From CAYPIE01 sp964410665 (GTDB lineage: Bacteria > Planctomycetota > Planctomycetia > Gemmatales > Gemmataceae): a stretch of DNA of 15,228 bases. Position 1 is the stretch's first letter. Every line of letters begins with the position of its first letter. This document shows, one piece after another, positions 1 through 8,018 of the stretch. The notes beneath the pieces are model-generated. The model worked only from the letters and a program-made list of their open reading frames with translations, was not told where the DNA came from and did no database searches. The position numbers were made by a program, and so were the translations under genes. The stretch is taken from positions 1 to 15,228 of the forward strand of contig CAYPIE010000123.1 of assembly GCA_964410665.1 (NCBI GenBank), written 5' to 3'.

Positions 1-767
1 GGGACTACACACTGACCTTGCGCAGTGCCGACGATGCGTTCAAGGACATCGACGGAGAGCTGCTCGACGGCAACGGAAGCGGTACTCCGGGCGGCGACTA
101 CGTGGAAATGTTCACGGTGAGTGCTCCGTCGGGAGTGGTGGTGAGCCTTCCGGACTTCGCGCGAGGTCCGGGTCAGGAAGCGAATGTACCGAACACGGCC
201 GTCGGCCTCCCGCTGACGCTGAGCGATGCCTCGGGCGTGACCAGCTTGACGGTGGAAATCGTGTTCGACCCGTCCCTGCTGGAGATCACCGATTCCGTAA
301 TTGCCGAGGGCCTGCCCGCTGGGGCCGAAATCAATGTTGTTCCCCAGGCTCCGGGTGTGGTGGGAATCCTTTTCACCAGCCCGACTGCGCTGAGCGGAAC
401 GGATCTGTCGATCGGGAACCTGATCGCGAACGTCCCTGGTGACGCCGCCCGGGGCGTCACCCAGGTGTTGTCGATCGGCCAGGTGAGCATCAATAACGGT
501 GCGATCGACGGTGTGGGCGATGCGGCGGTGCACAGCAGTGCATATTTCGGGGACGTCACGAATAACGGCGCGATCAACGTAAACGACGTGATCGAAACGC
601 TGCAAGTGGCCGGCGGTACCGACGCGGGTTTTGCGGGCGTGGCGTTGTTGGATCCCCGTTTGGTGGGTGATATCAATGGGGATGGTTCGGTGACGGTGAC
701 CGATGTGTCGATCCTGTTGTCGGCAGCAGCCGGTCAGGAAGTACCGCTGATCCCAGCTATCCCGTAA
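1..767 (+). CDS. C-terminal part of a large secreted protein with cohesin-like and type I dockerin domains (5' end outside window)
   Basis: The reading frame is open from base 3 to the TAA at 765-767, giving the last 255 residues; the start lies upstream. Visible order: the tail of an Ig-like domain (DYTLTLRS, then DIDGELLDGNG; residues 1-42), a cohesin-like beta-sandwich (about 44-182, with the typical IVFDPSLLEI strand) and a dockerin (about 181-255). The dockerin has two Ca-binding loops, DVTNNGAINVND and DINGDGSVTVTD, matching the F-hand pattern with Asp at positions 1 and 12. The fragment aligns without a gap to the last 255 residues of the next gene, with clearly more than half of positions identical, so the two are tandem paralogues. 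Cohesin-dockerin pairs bind each other in cellulosomes; here both sit on one chain, so homotypic or paralogue assembly outside the cell is inferred. The substrate is unknown. Confidence 0.88.
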   Translation, partial: DYTLTLRSADDAFKDIDGELLDGNGSGTPGGDYVEMFTVSAPSGVVVSLPDFARGPGQEANVPNTAVGLPLTLSDASGVTSLTVEIVFDPSLLEITDSVIAEGLPAGAEINVVPQAPGVVGILFTSPTALSGTDLSIGNLIANVPGDAARGVTQVLSIGQVSINNGAIDGVGDAAVHSSAYFGDVTNNGAINVNDVIETLQVAGGTDAGFAGVALLDPRLVGDINGDGSVTVTDVSILLSAAAGQEVPLIPAIP

Positions 768-835
768 GGATTCTGAAAGGTCCAAGCGGGACCGGGACTC
801 CGTTCCGTGCTCCAAGGTTGTTGCTAAATCGGTAT

Positions 836-871
836 ATGCCGAGGGCCGAATGAAGATTCGGCAGTCGGCAT
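836..871 (+). other. Nested inverted repeat 3' of the first cohesin/dockerin gene
   Basis: Outer arms ATGCCGA (836-842) and TCGGCAT (865-871) enclose inner arms GCCGAAT (845-851) and ATTCGGC (856-862) with a GAAG loop. The two stems are separated by a symmetric two-base internal bulge, so 14 pairs form in one hairpin. It sits 68 bases after the stop and just before the terminator at 876-915. It is likely a 3' mRNA structure (stability or termination); this role is inferred. Confidence 0.6.
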
Positions 872-875
872 GCTC

Positions 876-915
876 ACCCGCTGGCTCAGATATCACTGGG
901 CCAGCGGGTTTTTTT
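876..915 (+). terminator. Rho-independent terminator of the first gene
   Basis: A 14-pair stem (876-889 with 896-909, one G-T pair, arms starting ACCCGCTGGC and ending GCCAGCGGGT) closes a six-base ATATCA loop. It is followed directly by a run of seven T (909-915). It lies about 110 bases downstream of the TAA at 767. Stem strength plus T-tract make this a textbook intrinsic terminator for plus-strand transcription. Confidence 0.9.
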
Positions 916-1172
916 CCATAATCCCCTTCGAACTTTCGCTTTCATGGAACAATCAAACTCTGGCGCGACTCGAATCGTTGAGAGGAATCCTCGCTGCGGA
1001 CTGAAGTGTCGAGTTCTAAACAATTTGTTATTACAGTTGTCATGTGAGAAACGCATTGTAATGTTATCTAGATGATTGGACATAATGATCGTGGCGGTGG
1101 CTGGCCAAGCAGTCGTTCACACGACTCTGCGTGGGACTCAGCTGTTAGTATACTTTTCTATTTCATTCCACG

Positions 1173-1196
1173 TTCCGATCGAGAAACTGATCGGAA
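1173..1196. promoter_or_regulatory. Perfect 8-base inverted repeat, possible operator
   Basis: TTCCGATC (1173-1180) and GATCGGAA (1189-1196) are exact reverse complements separated by eight bases. The repeat ends four bases before a -35-like TTGATG. It has no T-tract, so a protein-binding site is more likely than a terminator. The function is inferred. Confidence 0.35.
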
Positions 1197-1199
1197 GAC

Positions 1200-1228
1200 T
1201 TGATGCGAGTCTGAAGCCCATCTGGAAT
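1200..1228 (+). promoter_or_regulatory. Candidate sigma70-like promoter for the giant cohesin/dockerin gene
   Basis: TTGATG (1200-1205) and TGGAAT (1223-1228) are separated by exactly 17 bases; each matches the consensus hexamer at four of six positions. It directly follows the inverted repeat at 1173-1196. Match quality is modest and planctomycete promoters are not well defined, so this is only a candidate. Confidence 0.22.
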
Positions 1229-1483
1229 ATTAGGAAATGAAGAATTTTCCCAGGCGAACCAGAAAATCACTGGATTCTCCCATTTCATTGGTTAGATTGC
1301 AAATAATCAACTTTTAGTGTTAGGAATCATGTGGCTCACCCGCAGTCCTGACTCTTATCCATTCGCTTTTACCGGAGGATTCATCGGTCAACCCATTGAA
1401 CACAGATACTCCCTCAGGGATGCCGATCAATCGGTTCTCCGCTTCTATATCAGCATTGATTTCATGGTAGAACATACTAAACC

Positions 1484-1488
1484 AGGAG
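1484..1488 (+). promoter_or_regulatory. Ribosome binding site of the giant gene
   Basis: AGGAG ends nine bases before the ATG at 1498. It supports that start over any other, since the protein then begins just ahead of the LEDRLTP motif typical for the N-terminus of such planctomycete proteins. Confidence 0.7.
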
Positions 1489-1497
1489 TGGCCTCTC

Positions 1498-4400
1498 ATG
1501 CTGAATTCAACTCGCCAACGCACTGCTCGACTTCACACGAACTTCTGGCGACTAACACTGCAGTCACTCGAAGATCGCCTCACTCCGGTGGCGCCGGTCA
1601 TTTCCAGCTTGATGCCCATGGATAATCAAGGCGACGTGGATGTCACCAGTACCCTCGTAGTTCAGTTCGACCGGTCGGTCGAGATCGGTAGCGGCAACAT
1701 CACTCTGCGCGAGATTGCCACCGACGCCGTGATTGAACAGATTGCCGTGACCTCCGCTCAGGTGAGCATCAACGATGACACGCTGACGATTGATCCGTCC
1801 GCGGACCTACCCTCGGCAACACCCATCTACGTCAGTATTGATGCGGGGGCCGTGCGCTCCCTAACCACGACGCAGCAAGTCGGTGAGAACTTTGATGGAT
1901 TAACCTTAGGTCCGGCCACTTCGGAAGAAGGGACCGGAACGGGTGACAATATGGACTTTACCCTGTCTGCTCCAATTGGTTGGGATCGGACTTTTTCGGG
2001 TGAAGACGGGGTGACTGAATTCAATGGTTGGAGTTTTGTTGATCAAAACTTCTGGCAAGGCGTGACTTTCTTCAACAACACTCCTGGTGGCGATAGCACT
2101 CGGGCTGAGTTCCAGCTCGCGGGGAGCTCACCATTCGCGGTGGCCGATGCGGCCAGTTGGGGTTGGACCTCCGCCAATCAGGGAGCGAACCCTCCGGGCA
2201 GTCAGCCGCCAGGCGATCACTTCGACACCACTTTGACCACCCCGAACATTTCACTGAATAACGCCGAAGAAGGCTCGGTGGAGCTGAGCTTTGACTCGAG
2301 CTGGGTAATCGACAGTGATGGCACGCAAACCGTTAGCATCCAGGTGGCTTATGATGATGGGATGGCTCAAGAAGTGTTGTTGTGGTCATCGGATCCTGGG
2401 GATGCCAACTTTAAGCCGAGCAACACCAACGAGACCGTAACGATCGGTCTGAATAATCCCGCGGGGGTTTCCACCGCCAAACTGAGCTTTCGCTTTAGTG
2501 CCGACGATGATGACCGCTGGTGGGCGCTTGACAATCTGTCGCTGTCCGCCGCAGTGCCCGCAGGTGCTGGGAACGGGGATCCATTCGCTGGCTTGACTGA
2601 GCTCGGGGATTGGAATTTTAGCACGACAGGAGTGAGCGGCGATGCTCCGGAGATCGTGAGCATTATCCCGATGTCTGATGCGAACGATGTTCCCGTCGAC
2701 ACCGATATCCAGATCGTCTTTGATAAGCCGATACAAGCAGGCGTGGATGGATATCTCGATGTCCGGCTGGTGTCGGACAACCCGTTGCTCGACAACACCG
2801 TAGTCGAGCGAGTGACTGTGACCTCCGATCGGGTCGACATCAACGGTGCCACGGTCACGGTGTCGCTCAGTACTCCCTTGGCGATGGATACCGAATATGC
2901 CTTGATCATGTCCGAAGGGGCGTTTGTCGATCAGTCGGGAAACTTTACCGAGGGAGTACCGCTCCTCATCGAAGATTTTGAGGGCGTTGAGCCGTTCCTA
3001 CAGAATAGCCCCCTGGCCAACGATAGTATCGAAGTCCCAGCGGATCTTGATGACTATGTCTTGGTAGCGACCGGAGAGCTACAAGTGCTGCCAGGGCAGG
3101 GGGGGACCTACACCTTGGGCCTGACCTCCGACGATGGTGCCCGTCTTCGCATCGACTTCGGCAACGGCTTCGAAGATGTCATTGTAGCCGATGTTCTCCG
3201 TGGCATCGGCGCGGTGGATTTATCGGCCGCGGTCATGCTGCAAGAGGGGGGCCGCTATCCGTTTGAGTACCTTTTGTTTGAGCGCGGAGGCAACTCGGGT
3301 GGTGAGCTAATGTATGCACCCGGCGAACCGACCGGCTTCGACGACACCTTCCGTGTGATCGGAGATCCGTCGCAAGGGCTCGCCGTCACCCAGTTCATCA
3401 CCGCCACGACCTACAAGTCGTTGGACACTCCGATCACAAGCTTGTCGTTGGCCGACGATCTCGTCAATGGGACCGTCGCACAGGAGACCGGCTATCCCGT
3501 GAGTGCCAAGGTGGTTGCCGTGGACTTCAATAACACCGGCAGCGCTGGCCGGTTTGGCGTGAATTTACCAGTGCCGATTCCTGCTCCAATTGTCGGTCCG
3601 AATCGGGACTTTAGCTCGCTTGAAGATGCTCAGATGAGCGGCGGCCAACTGATCGGTTGGAACGGAAGCTTCTCCCCAGAGGGCGGCGCCGAAGAATTCT
3701 TCGGCTGGACCATCTTGGACAAGCAATGGTGGATCAATCAGCAGGACGATCAGAATCGCTCACTTTGGACAGGTGGCATCAACAACTTGCTAGTGGCCGA
3801 CAGCGACGCCTATAGCGATACCACGGACATTCAGCCGGACAGTGGGGAATTTTTGCTGGTCACTCCCGAGATCCCCACCACGAACATCGTGTCGGACCTT
3901 GAACTAAACTTCAATTCAACGTTTCTACCCTCGGATGCGATGCGGGCAACAATCGAAGTCCGCTTTGATGGTGGTGCTTGGGAACTCGTGGATGAGTACA
4001 CCACTGCCAATAGCGGCGGTGCCTCAAGCTTGAATCGAATCGATGAGACGGTGAGCTATACGGTGGCACTACCGGCTGCGACCGACACCGCGGAGTTCCG
4101 CTTTGGCTTGGTCGACTTTGACTTTGACGGTTGGTGGGCACTCGACAACCTTGAGGTGCGTGGCTCTGGCTTGGTGGGCAATCCCAGTGCTGGGATTACG
4201 GATCCTACCGCTTTGCGATTCCGTACGCGCGACCTTACACCTCCCTCGGTCGTGAGCTTTGCTCCGGCGGACAATACCTTGAATGTAGATCCGGATACCG
4301 ATCTGACCATCACGTTTGATGAACCCGTTCTCAAGGGGACCGGCAACATCGAGATTCGGAATTTTCTTACCAACGCCTTGATCGAGTCGATCGCCATCGG

Positions 4401-7400
4401 CTCCAATCGCGTCCAGGTCGATGGCAATCAGGTGAGCATTGATCGTACGGTAACCATATCAGATCGAACAGTATTCTATGTGTTGATAAATGAAGGTGCA
4501 TTGACCGACGCCAATGGCCGGGCGAATCCGTTTGGAATCAGCGATCCCGATACCTGGACGTTGTTGACTGCCGGTGCGGCCACGGACGCCGTCTATCGTC
4601 AGAATTCCCTTATCCTCGAGAACGGTACCAGCACCGGCGCGGTCTATAACGGTACCCAGGATGCCGACCCGACCAACGCAGGGGTGGTCATCGATGATTA
4701 CGTTGTCGTTGCTACCGGAACGCTTCAAGTAAGCCAAGATGGCGCGTTTACCTTCGGGGTGAATACCGATGATGGCAACCGACTCCGGATTGATATCAAC
4801 CAGAATGGTACTTTCGAAGACAACGAGATCCTGATCGCCAAGCCGAATCCGCAGGGTACCACCACGGATCTTTCCGTGGTGCAAAACTTGACCGCGGGGA
4901 ACTACGACTTTGAGTTCCTGTTTTGGGAGCGTGGTGGTGGTTCCAGTGGCGAGTTTTTCTATGCTCCCGGGGACAAGGGTAGCTTCGATAACGACTTCCG
5001 CCTGATTGGCGATGACAGTCAGGGGATCGGCGTCAATGGTGACATCGATGTAATGATGTACAAGGCAGCACCAGGGACGCAGATCCGAAACACCGATCAA
5101 GCCTTGGACCTAGTGGCCAATGGGCCGCTAGCCCCTGGATTTCCAGTAAGTGCCACCCTTGCGGTACTCGATCTATACAACTCTGGGGGAACTGGGGAAT
5201 TCTCCGTCGATCTGCCCGTGCCGGGTGCCACCGGTGAGAATAGCGTCCGCAATGGTTTGAGCGTCGCGGTGGATAGCGAGGTGGAAGGCGGAGCCAGCCA
5301 CGGTCTGACTCAGTTGAACGATCTGATCGGCGAAGCGACCGGCCAGATCCCTGCCGATGCCAGCATCGTCGCGGCGACCTTGACGTTGGATGTGTTCGAT
5401 GCGGGCGACCCGGTGAACGTCCATCGCATGCTGCAACCGTGGGAAGAGTCGAGCATCACTTGGAACGCACTCGGCACTGCACCATTCAATAATGAACCGG
5501 GCATTCAGGGTGACGATGTGGATGCGACCGCGCCTCTTCGGCTGTTGCCCGGTTCCCTCGGTCAGCAGCAAATCGATGTGACCGATGATCTGCGCGCCTG
5601 GTTCGCGGGTGAGCCAAATTACGGCTGGGGTTTCACCCCGACGGGGCCGGACGATGTCCGCTGGGAATCCTCGGAGAATCCGCTCGCGCTCGGTCGGCCA
5701 AAACTCAACGTAATTTACACTCTGATTACCCCACCTCCAACCATGGGGATCGTCTATCAGCAGGGGGTCGAAATCCGCGTCGATGGTACCGGTATCGGTC
5801 TGGCCTATGCCGCTACCCAGGATGCCGATCCCACGAGTGCATCGGTTGATGTCGAGGACTATGCGTTTGTGGCCAGAGGCACGCTCCAGGTCGACCAGTC
5901 TGGCGATTACACATTTGGAGTCAACTCCGATGATGGGAATCGTCTACGGGTGGATTTGAACCAAAACGGGGCATTCGAGGCCGATGAGATTCTGATCATC
6001 ACCCCTGGTGTCCAGTCACCCACCATCACTTTGGCAGGGGTGCAGACCTTGGCAGCCGGGCAGTATGCCTTTGAGTTTCTGTATTTTGAGCGTAGTGGGG
6101 GTTCCAGCGGCGAGTTCTTCTATGCACCCGGCGAGAAGTCAGATTTCGATGCCGACTTTCGCCTGATCGGTGACGCCAGTCAAGGGATCGGCATCCAGGG
6201 CATCATCCAAGCAAACACCTTCAAGGCCGCTTCCGGAACTGAGTTAAGCAATCTTGATGATGCATTAGATCTCCTGGTCAATGGTCCTCTGGCACCGGGG
6301 TTCCCGGTCACAGCGAACTTGTCGGTGCTCGATGTGCTGAACTCGGGGCCGAGTGGGGCGTTTGACGTCGACCTTCAGGTACCTGGTTTGACGCGAGAAG
6401 CGGAGACCCGTGACCGCAATGAGCTTGCCATTGATGGTTCGGTTGCCGGGGGTGCGACCCATGGCTTGCTTCAGTTCGGCAATCTGTTTGGCGACGCCGC
6501 GGGTCAGATCCCCTTTGGAGCGACGATCGTCACGGCCAACCTGTCGTTGACTGTCATCGGACCGGGCAGTGTGGTCAATGTGCACCGAATGCTTGAGCCT
6601 TGGGAACAAGCGAGTATCAGCTGGGAGCGACTCGGCCAGGCTCCGTTTAACACGACGGGTGGGATCCAAGGCGATGGTACGGAAGCCACCGAGGTGCTCC
6701 AGACCTTCCCTGCACCGCTCGGGGTGCAGACCCTTGATGTAACCCAGGATCTGCAAGTTTGGAGCAATGGTCAGCCCAATTATGGTTGGGGGTTCACCCC
6801 TACCGGGGGCAACAATGTGGTGTGGTTGTCTTCCGAAAACAACATTATCACAGGGAGGCCGCAACTCAATGTCGTCTTTTCGATTGCCGGCACCCCGTCA
6901 ACGTTCCAGGTGATTAACACGACCATCACGAACACCGGCGTTGAGTTTGCTTTCAACCGGACGGTCGATCTCGACCGGTTGAACCTCTATGAGGATGGGA
7001 ACCTCGGTAGTCCGGATCTGGTCTTGGTCGGCCCGAATGACCAACCCGTCGTTGGTTCCCTCGTCCCTGATGCGGAAGGCCGCAACTTTACCTTTGTCGC
7101 TTCCGGTGGTCTGTTGGCACCTGGGGATTACACGCTCACGCTGGTCAGCGATATCAATGGCTTTGTCGATATTGATGGCAACCTCCTCGATGGCAACGGG
7201 AATGGTATGCAAGGGGATAACTTTACCACCAGCTTCACCATTGCCGAGTCTACTGCGGTGAGTGTGACCTTGCCCAACTTTGCCCGTGGACCCGGGCAGA
7301 CGGCCAACATCCCCAACACCCAAATAGGTCTTCCGTTGCGCTTGAGCGATGCGACGGATGTGCGTGAGGTTATCCTGGAGATCACCTACGATCCAAGTTT

Positions 7401-7890
7401 GCTGAGTATCTCTGCGGCAAGTGTTGCGACTGGGCTCCCTGCCGGTGCAAACGTTACGCTGGATAATAACACGCCTGGACGCGCCATCCTGGCGTTTCTG
7501 AGCCCTGAAGCATTAACTGGTACCAACTTGGCGTTTGTACGCTTGACGGCCACGGTGCCGGACACAGCCGCGCTCGGTTTGAGCCATGTGCTACGAGTAC
7601 AAAACGTCCGCATCAATCAAGGGGCCATGCAAGGGCAGGGGGATGCGGCAGTCCACAATTCGGCCTACTTTGGTGATGTCACCAATGGCGGGGTGTTGAA
7701 CGTCGAAGATGTGACCGAGTCGTTGCAATTAGCGGCGGGTCAGGATTCGGGCTTTCGGGCCTTACCGTTGATCGATCCGCGTTTGGTCGCCGATATTGAT
7801 GGAGATTCTCGGATCACGGTCTCGGATGTGACCTTATTGCTACAGGCTGCCGCTGGGCAAGTGGTACCGCAAATCCCGTTGATCCCATGA
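1498..7890 (+). CDS. Giant (2130 aa) secreted multi-domain protein: LEDR N-terminus, Ig, PA14-like, DNRLRE, cohesin, dockerin
   Basis: A short basic N-terminus with LEDRLTP (residues 24-30) resembles the LE-x-R motif of planctomycete exported proteins. Modules in order: Big_5/SbsA-like Ig (33-124), a beta-sandwich ending WWALDNLSL (128-350), Ig (383-481), PA14-like (505-630), unassigned module (632-695), a second sandwich ending WWALDNLEV (700-889), Ig (915-1021), PA14-like (1032-1179), unassigned module (1180-1243), DNRLRE (1244-1409), PA14-like (1419-1565), unassigned module (1566-1630), DNRLRE (1631-1796), Ig-like (1801-1916), cohesin-like (1922-2061) and dockerin (2057-2130; loops DVTNGGVLNVED and DIDGDSRITVSD). 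The PA14-like modules share TDDGNRLRID and SSGEFFYAPG; PA14 folds often bind carbohydrate. No catalytic motif was recognised. A structural, adhesive or matrix role outside the cell is inferred. It is a paralogue of the gene upstream. Confidence 0.9.
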   Translation: MLNSTRQRTARLHTNFWRLTLQSLEDRLTPVAPVISSLMPMDNQGDVDVTSTLVVQFDRSVEIGSGNITLREIATDAVIEQIAVTSAQVSINDDTLTIDPSADLPSATPIYVSIDAGAVRSLTTTQQVGENFDGLTLGPATSEEGTGTGDNMDFTLSAPIGWDRTFSGEDGVTEFNGWSFVDQNFWQGVTFFNNTPGGDSTRAEFQLAGSSPFAVADAASWGWTSANQGANPPGSQPPGDHFDTTLTTPNISLNNAEEGSVELSFDSSWVIDSDGTQTVSIQVAYDDGMAQEVLLWSSDPGDANFKPSNTNETVTIGLNNPAGVSTAKLSFRFSADDDDRWWALDNLSLSAAVPAGAGNGDPFAGLTELGDWNFSTTGVSGDAPEIVSIIPMSDANDVPVDTDIQIVFDKPIQAGVDGYLDVRLVSDNPLLDNTVVERVTVTSDRVDINGATVTVSLSTPLAMDTEYALIMSEGAFVDQSGNFTEGVPLLIEDFEGVEPFLQNSPLANDSIEVPADLDDYVLVATGELQVLPGQGGTYTLGLTSDDGARLRIDFGNGFEDVIVADVLRGIGAVDLSAAVMLQEGGRYPFEYLLFERGGNSGGELMYAPGEPTGFDDTFRVIGDPSQGLAVTQFITATTYKSLDTPITSLSLADDLVNGTVAQETGYPVSAKVVAVDFNNTGSAGRFGVNLPVPIPAPIVGPNRDFSSLEDAQMSGGQLIGWNGSFSPEGGAEEFFGWTILDKQWWINQQDDQNRSLWTGGINNLLVADSDAYSDTTDIQPDSGEFLLVTPEIPTTNIVSDLELNFNSTFLPSDAMRATIEVRFDGGAWELVDEYTTANSGGASSLNRIDETVSYTVALPAATDTAEFRFGLVDFDFDGWWALDNLEVRGSGLVGNPSAGITDPTALRFRTRDLTPPSVVSFAPADNTLNVDPDTDLTITFDEPVLKGTGNIEIRNFLTNALIESIAIGSNRVQVDGNQVSIDRTVTISDRTVFYVLINEGALTDANGRANPFGISDPDTWTLLTAGAATDAVYRQNSLILENGTSTGAVYNGTQDADPTNAGVVIDDYVVVATGTLQVSQDGAFTFGVNTDDGNRLRIDINQNGTFEDNEILIAKPNPQGTTTDLSVVQNLTAGNYDFEFLFWERGGGSSGEFFYAPGDKGSFDNDFRLIGDDSQGIGVNGDIDVMMYKAAPGTQIRNTDQALDLVANGPLAPGFPVSATLAVLDLYNSGGTGEFSVDLPVPGATGENSVRNGLSVAVDSEVEGGASHGLTQLNDLIGEATGQIPADASIVAATLTLDVFDAGDPVNVHRMLQPWEESSITWNALGTAPFNNEPGIQGDDVDATAPLRLLPGSLGQQQIDVTDDLRAWFAGEPNYGWGFTPTGPDDVRWESSENPLALGRPKLNVIYTLITPPPTMGIVYQQGVEIRVDGTGIGLAYAATQDADPTSASVDVEDYAFVARGTLQVDQSGDYTFGVNSDDGNRLRVDLNQNGAFEADEILIITPGVQSPTITLAGVQTLAAGQYAFEFLYFERSGGSSGEFFYAPGEKSDFDADFRLIGDASQGIGIQGIIQANTFKAASGTELSNLDDALDLLVNGPLAPGFPVTANLSVLDVLNSGPSGAFDVDLQVPGLTREAETRDRNELAIDGSVAGGATHGLLQFGNLFGDAAGQIPFGATIVTANLSLTVIGPGSVVNVHRMLEPWEQASISWERLGQAPFNTTGGIQGDGTEATEVLQTFPAPLGVQTLDVTQDLQVWSNGQPNYGWGFTPTGGNNVVWLSSENNIITGRPQLNVVFSIAGTPSTFQVINTTITNTGVEFAFNRTVDLDRLNLYEDGNLGSPDLVLVGPNDQPVVGSLVPDAEGRNFTFVASGGLLAPGDYTLTLVSDINGFVDIDGNLLDGNGNGMQGDNFTTSFTIAESTAVSVTLPNFARGPGQTANIPNTQIGLPLRLSDATDVREVILEITYDPSLLSISAASVATGLPAGANVTLDNNTPGRAILAFLSPEALTGTNLAFVRLTATVPDTAALGLSHVLRVQNVRINQGAMQGQGDAAVHNSAYFGDVTNGGVLNVEDVTESLQLAAGQDSGFRALPLIDPRLVADIDGDSRITVSDVTLLLQAAAGQVVPQIPLIP
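4591..6888 (+). repeat. Tandem duplication inside the giant gene, period 1161 bases (two units)
   Basis: Bases 4591-5727 and 5752-6888 encode the same module set: PA14-like, unassigned 64-residue module, then DNRLRE. Anchor points at the PA14 start, the module end and the DNRLRE start are all 387 residues apart, so the copies are collinear with no net length change. Shared strings include TFGVN, DGNRLR, VNGPLAPGFPV, VNVHRML and NYGWGFTPTG. The copies have diverged, so the duplication is not recent. Confidence 0.85.
7126..7890 (+). repeat. 3' end shared with the upstream paralogue (bases 3-767)
   Basis: These 765 bases and bases 3-767 both encode 255 residues that align from DYTLTL to the last proline without any gap, through Ig tail, cohesin and dockerin. 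Identical blocks include FARGPGQ, GLPAGA, GDAAVH and SAYFGDVTN. This marks the two genes as tandem paralogues. Confidence 0.85.
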
Positions 7891-7902
7891 GTTTTTAAGA
7901 CG

Positions 7903-7923
7903 GGTATCTCCCCAAGAGATACC
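7903..7923 (+). other. Hairpin directly after the giant gene
   Basis: GGTATCTC (7903-7910) and GAGATACC (7916-7923) pair perfectly around a CCCAA loop, starting 13 bases after the TGA at 7888-7890. No T-run follows. It is the first of two consecutive hairpins and probably helps termination or protects the mRNA 3' end. Confidence 0.6.
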
Positions 7924-7938
7924 TCCTGGCCAAACCAC

Positions 7939-7985
7939 GAAGCGGAGGGGAAAGCTATCTGCTTGTCCCTCCGCTTCTTCGTTGC
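7939..7985 (+). terminator. Strong hairpin between convergent genes, likely terminator
   Basis: GAAGCGGAGGG (7939-7949) pairs perfectly with CCCTCCGCTTC (7967-7977). The intervening bases pair further (AAGC 7952-7955 with GCTT 7961-7964), leaving a five-base loop. Downstream is TTCTTCGTT rather than a pure T-tract. It lies between the plus-strand giant gene and the minus-strand gene ending at 8019, so it may serve transcripts from both sides. Confidence 0.65.
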
Positions 7986-8018
7986 CAGTCGATCAAGGGC
8001 TGTACGGGACGCCTTGGT

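Larger units (their letters stand above)
916..1497 (+). other. Gene-free AT-richer intergenic region upstream of the giant gene
   Basis: No reading frame here has a plausible start, composition or family resemblance; short frames on both strands look like chance. The region follows the terminator of the preceding gene and ends at the ribosome binding site of the next. It holds an inverted repeat (1173-1196) and a weak sigma70-like promoter candidate (1200-1228). A second, weaker -35-like TTGTCA lies at 1037-1042, with a poor -10. If the 1200 promoter is real, the mRNA would have a leader of about 260 bases. Confidence 0.6.

Noticed and set aside
173..676. 167-codon minus-strand frame over the cohesin/dockerin end of the first gene
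   Set aside because: Antisense to a well supported cohesin and dockerin; low-complexity Ser/Thr/Pro composition typical of a shadow frame.
1317..1625. 102-codon plus-strand frame ahead of and overlapping the start of the giant gene
   Set aside because: No SD, no motif, and it overlaps the giant gene start that has AGGAG and LEDRLTP.
4459..5100. 213-codon open frame on the minus strand inside the giant gene
   Set aside because: It lies wholly antisense to PA14-like coding sequence with strong domain conservation in the plus frame; it shows no SD and no recognisable motif, and a similar antisense frame in the second repeat copy (6265-6864) is not the same protein.
4591..6888. Possible assembly artefact creating the tandem repeat
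   Set aside because: The two units have diverged at many positions while keeping the frame, so this is an old biological duplication rather than a duplicated read or contig overlap.
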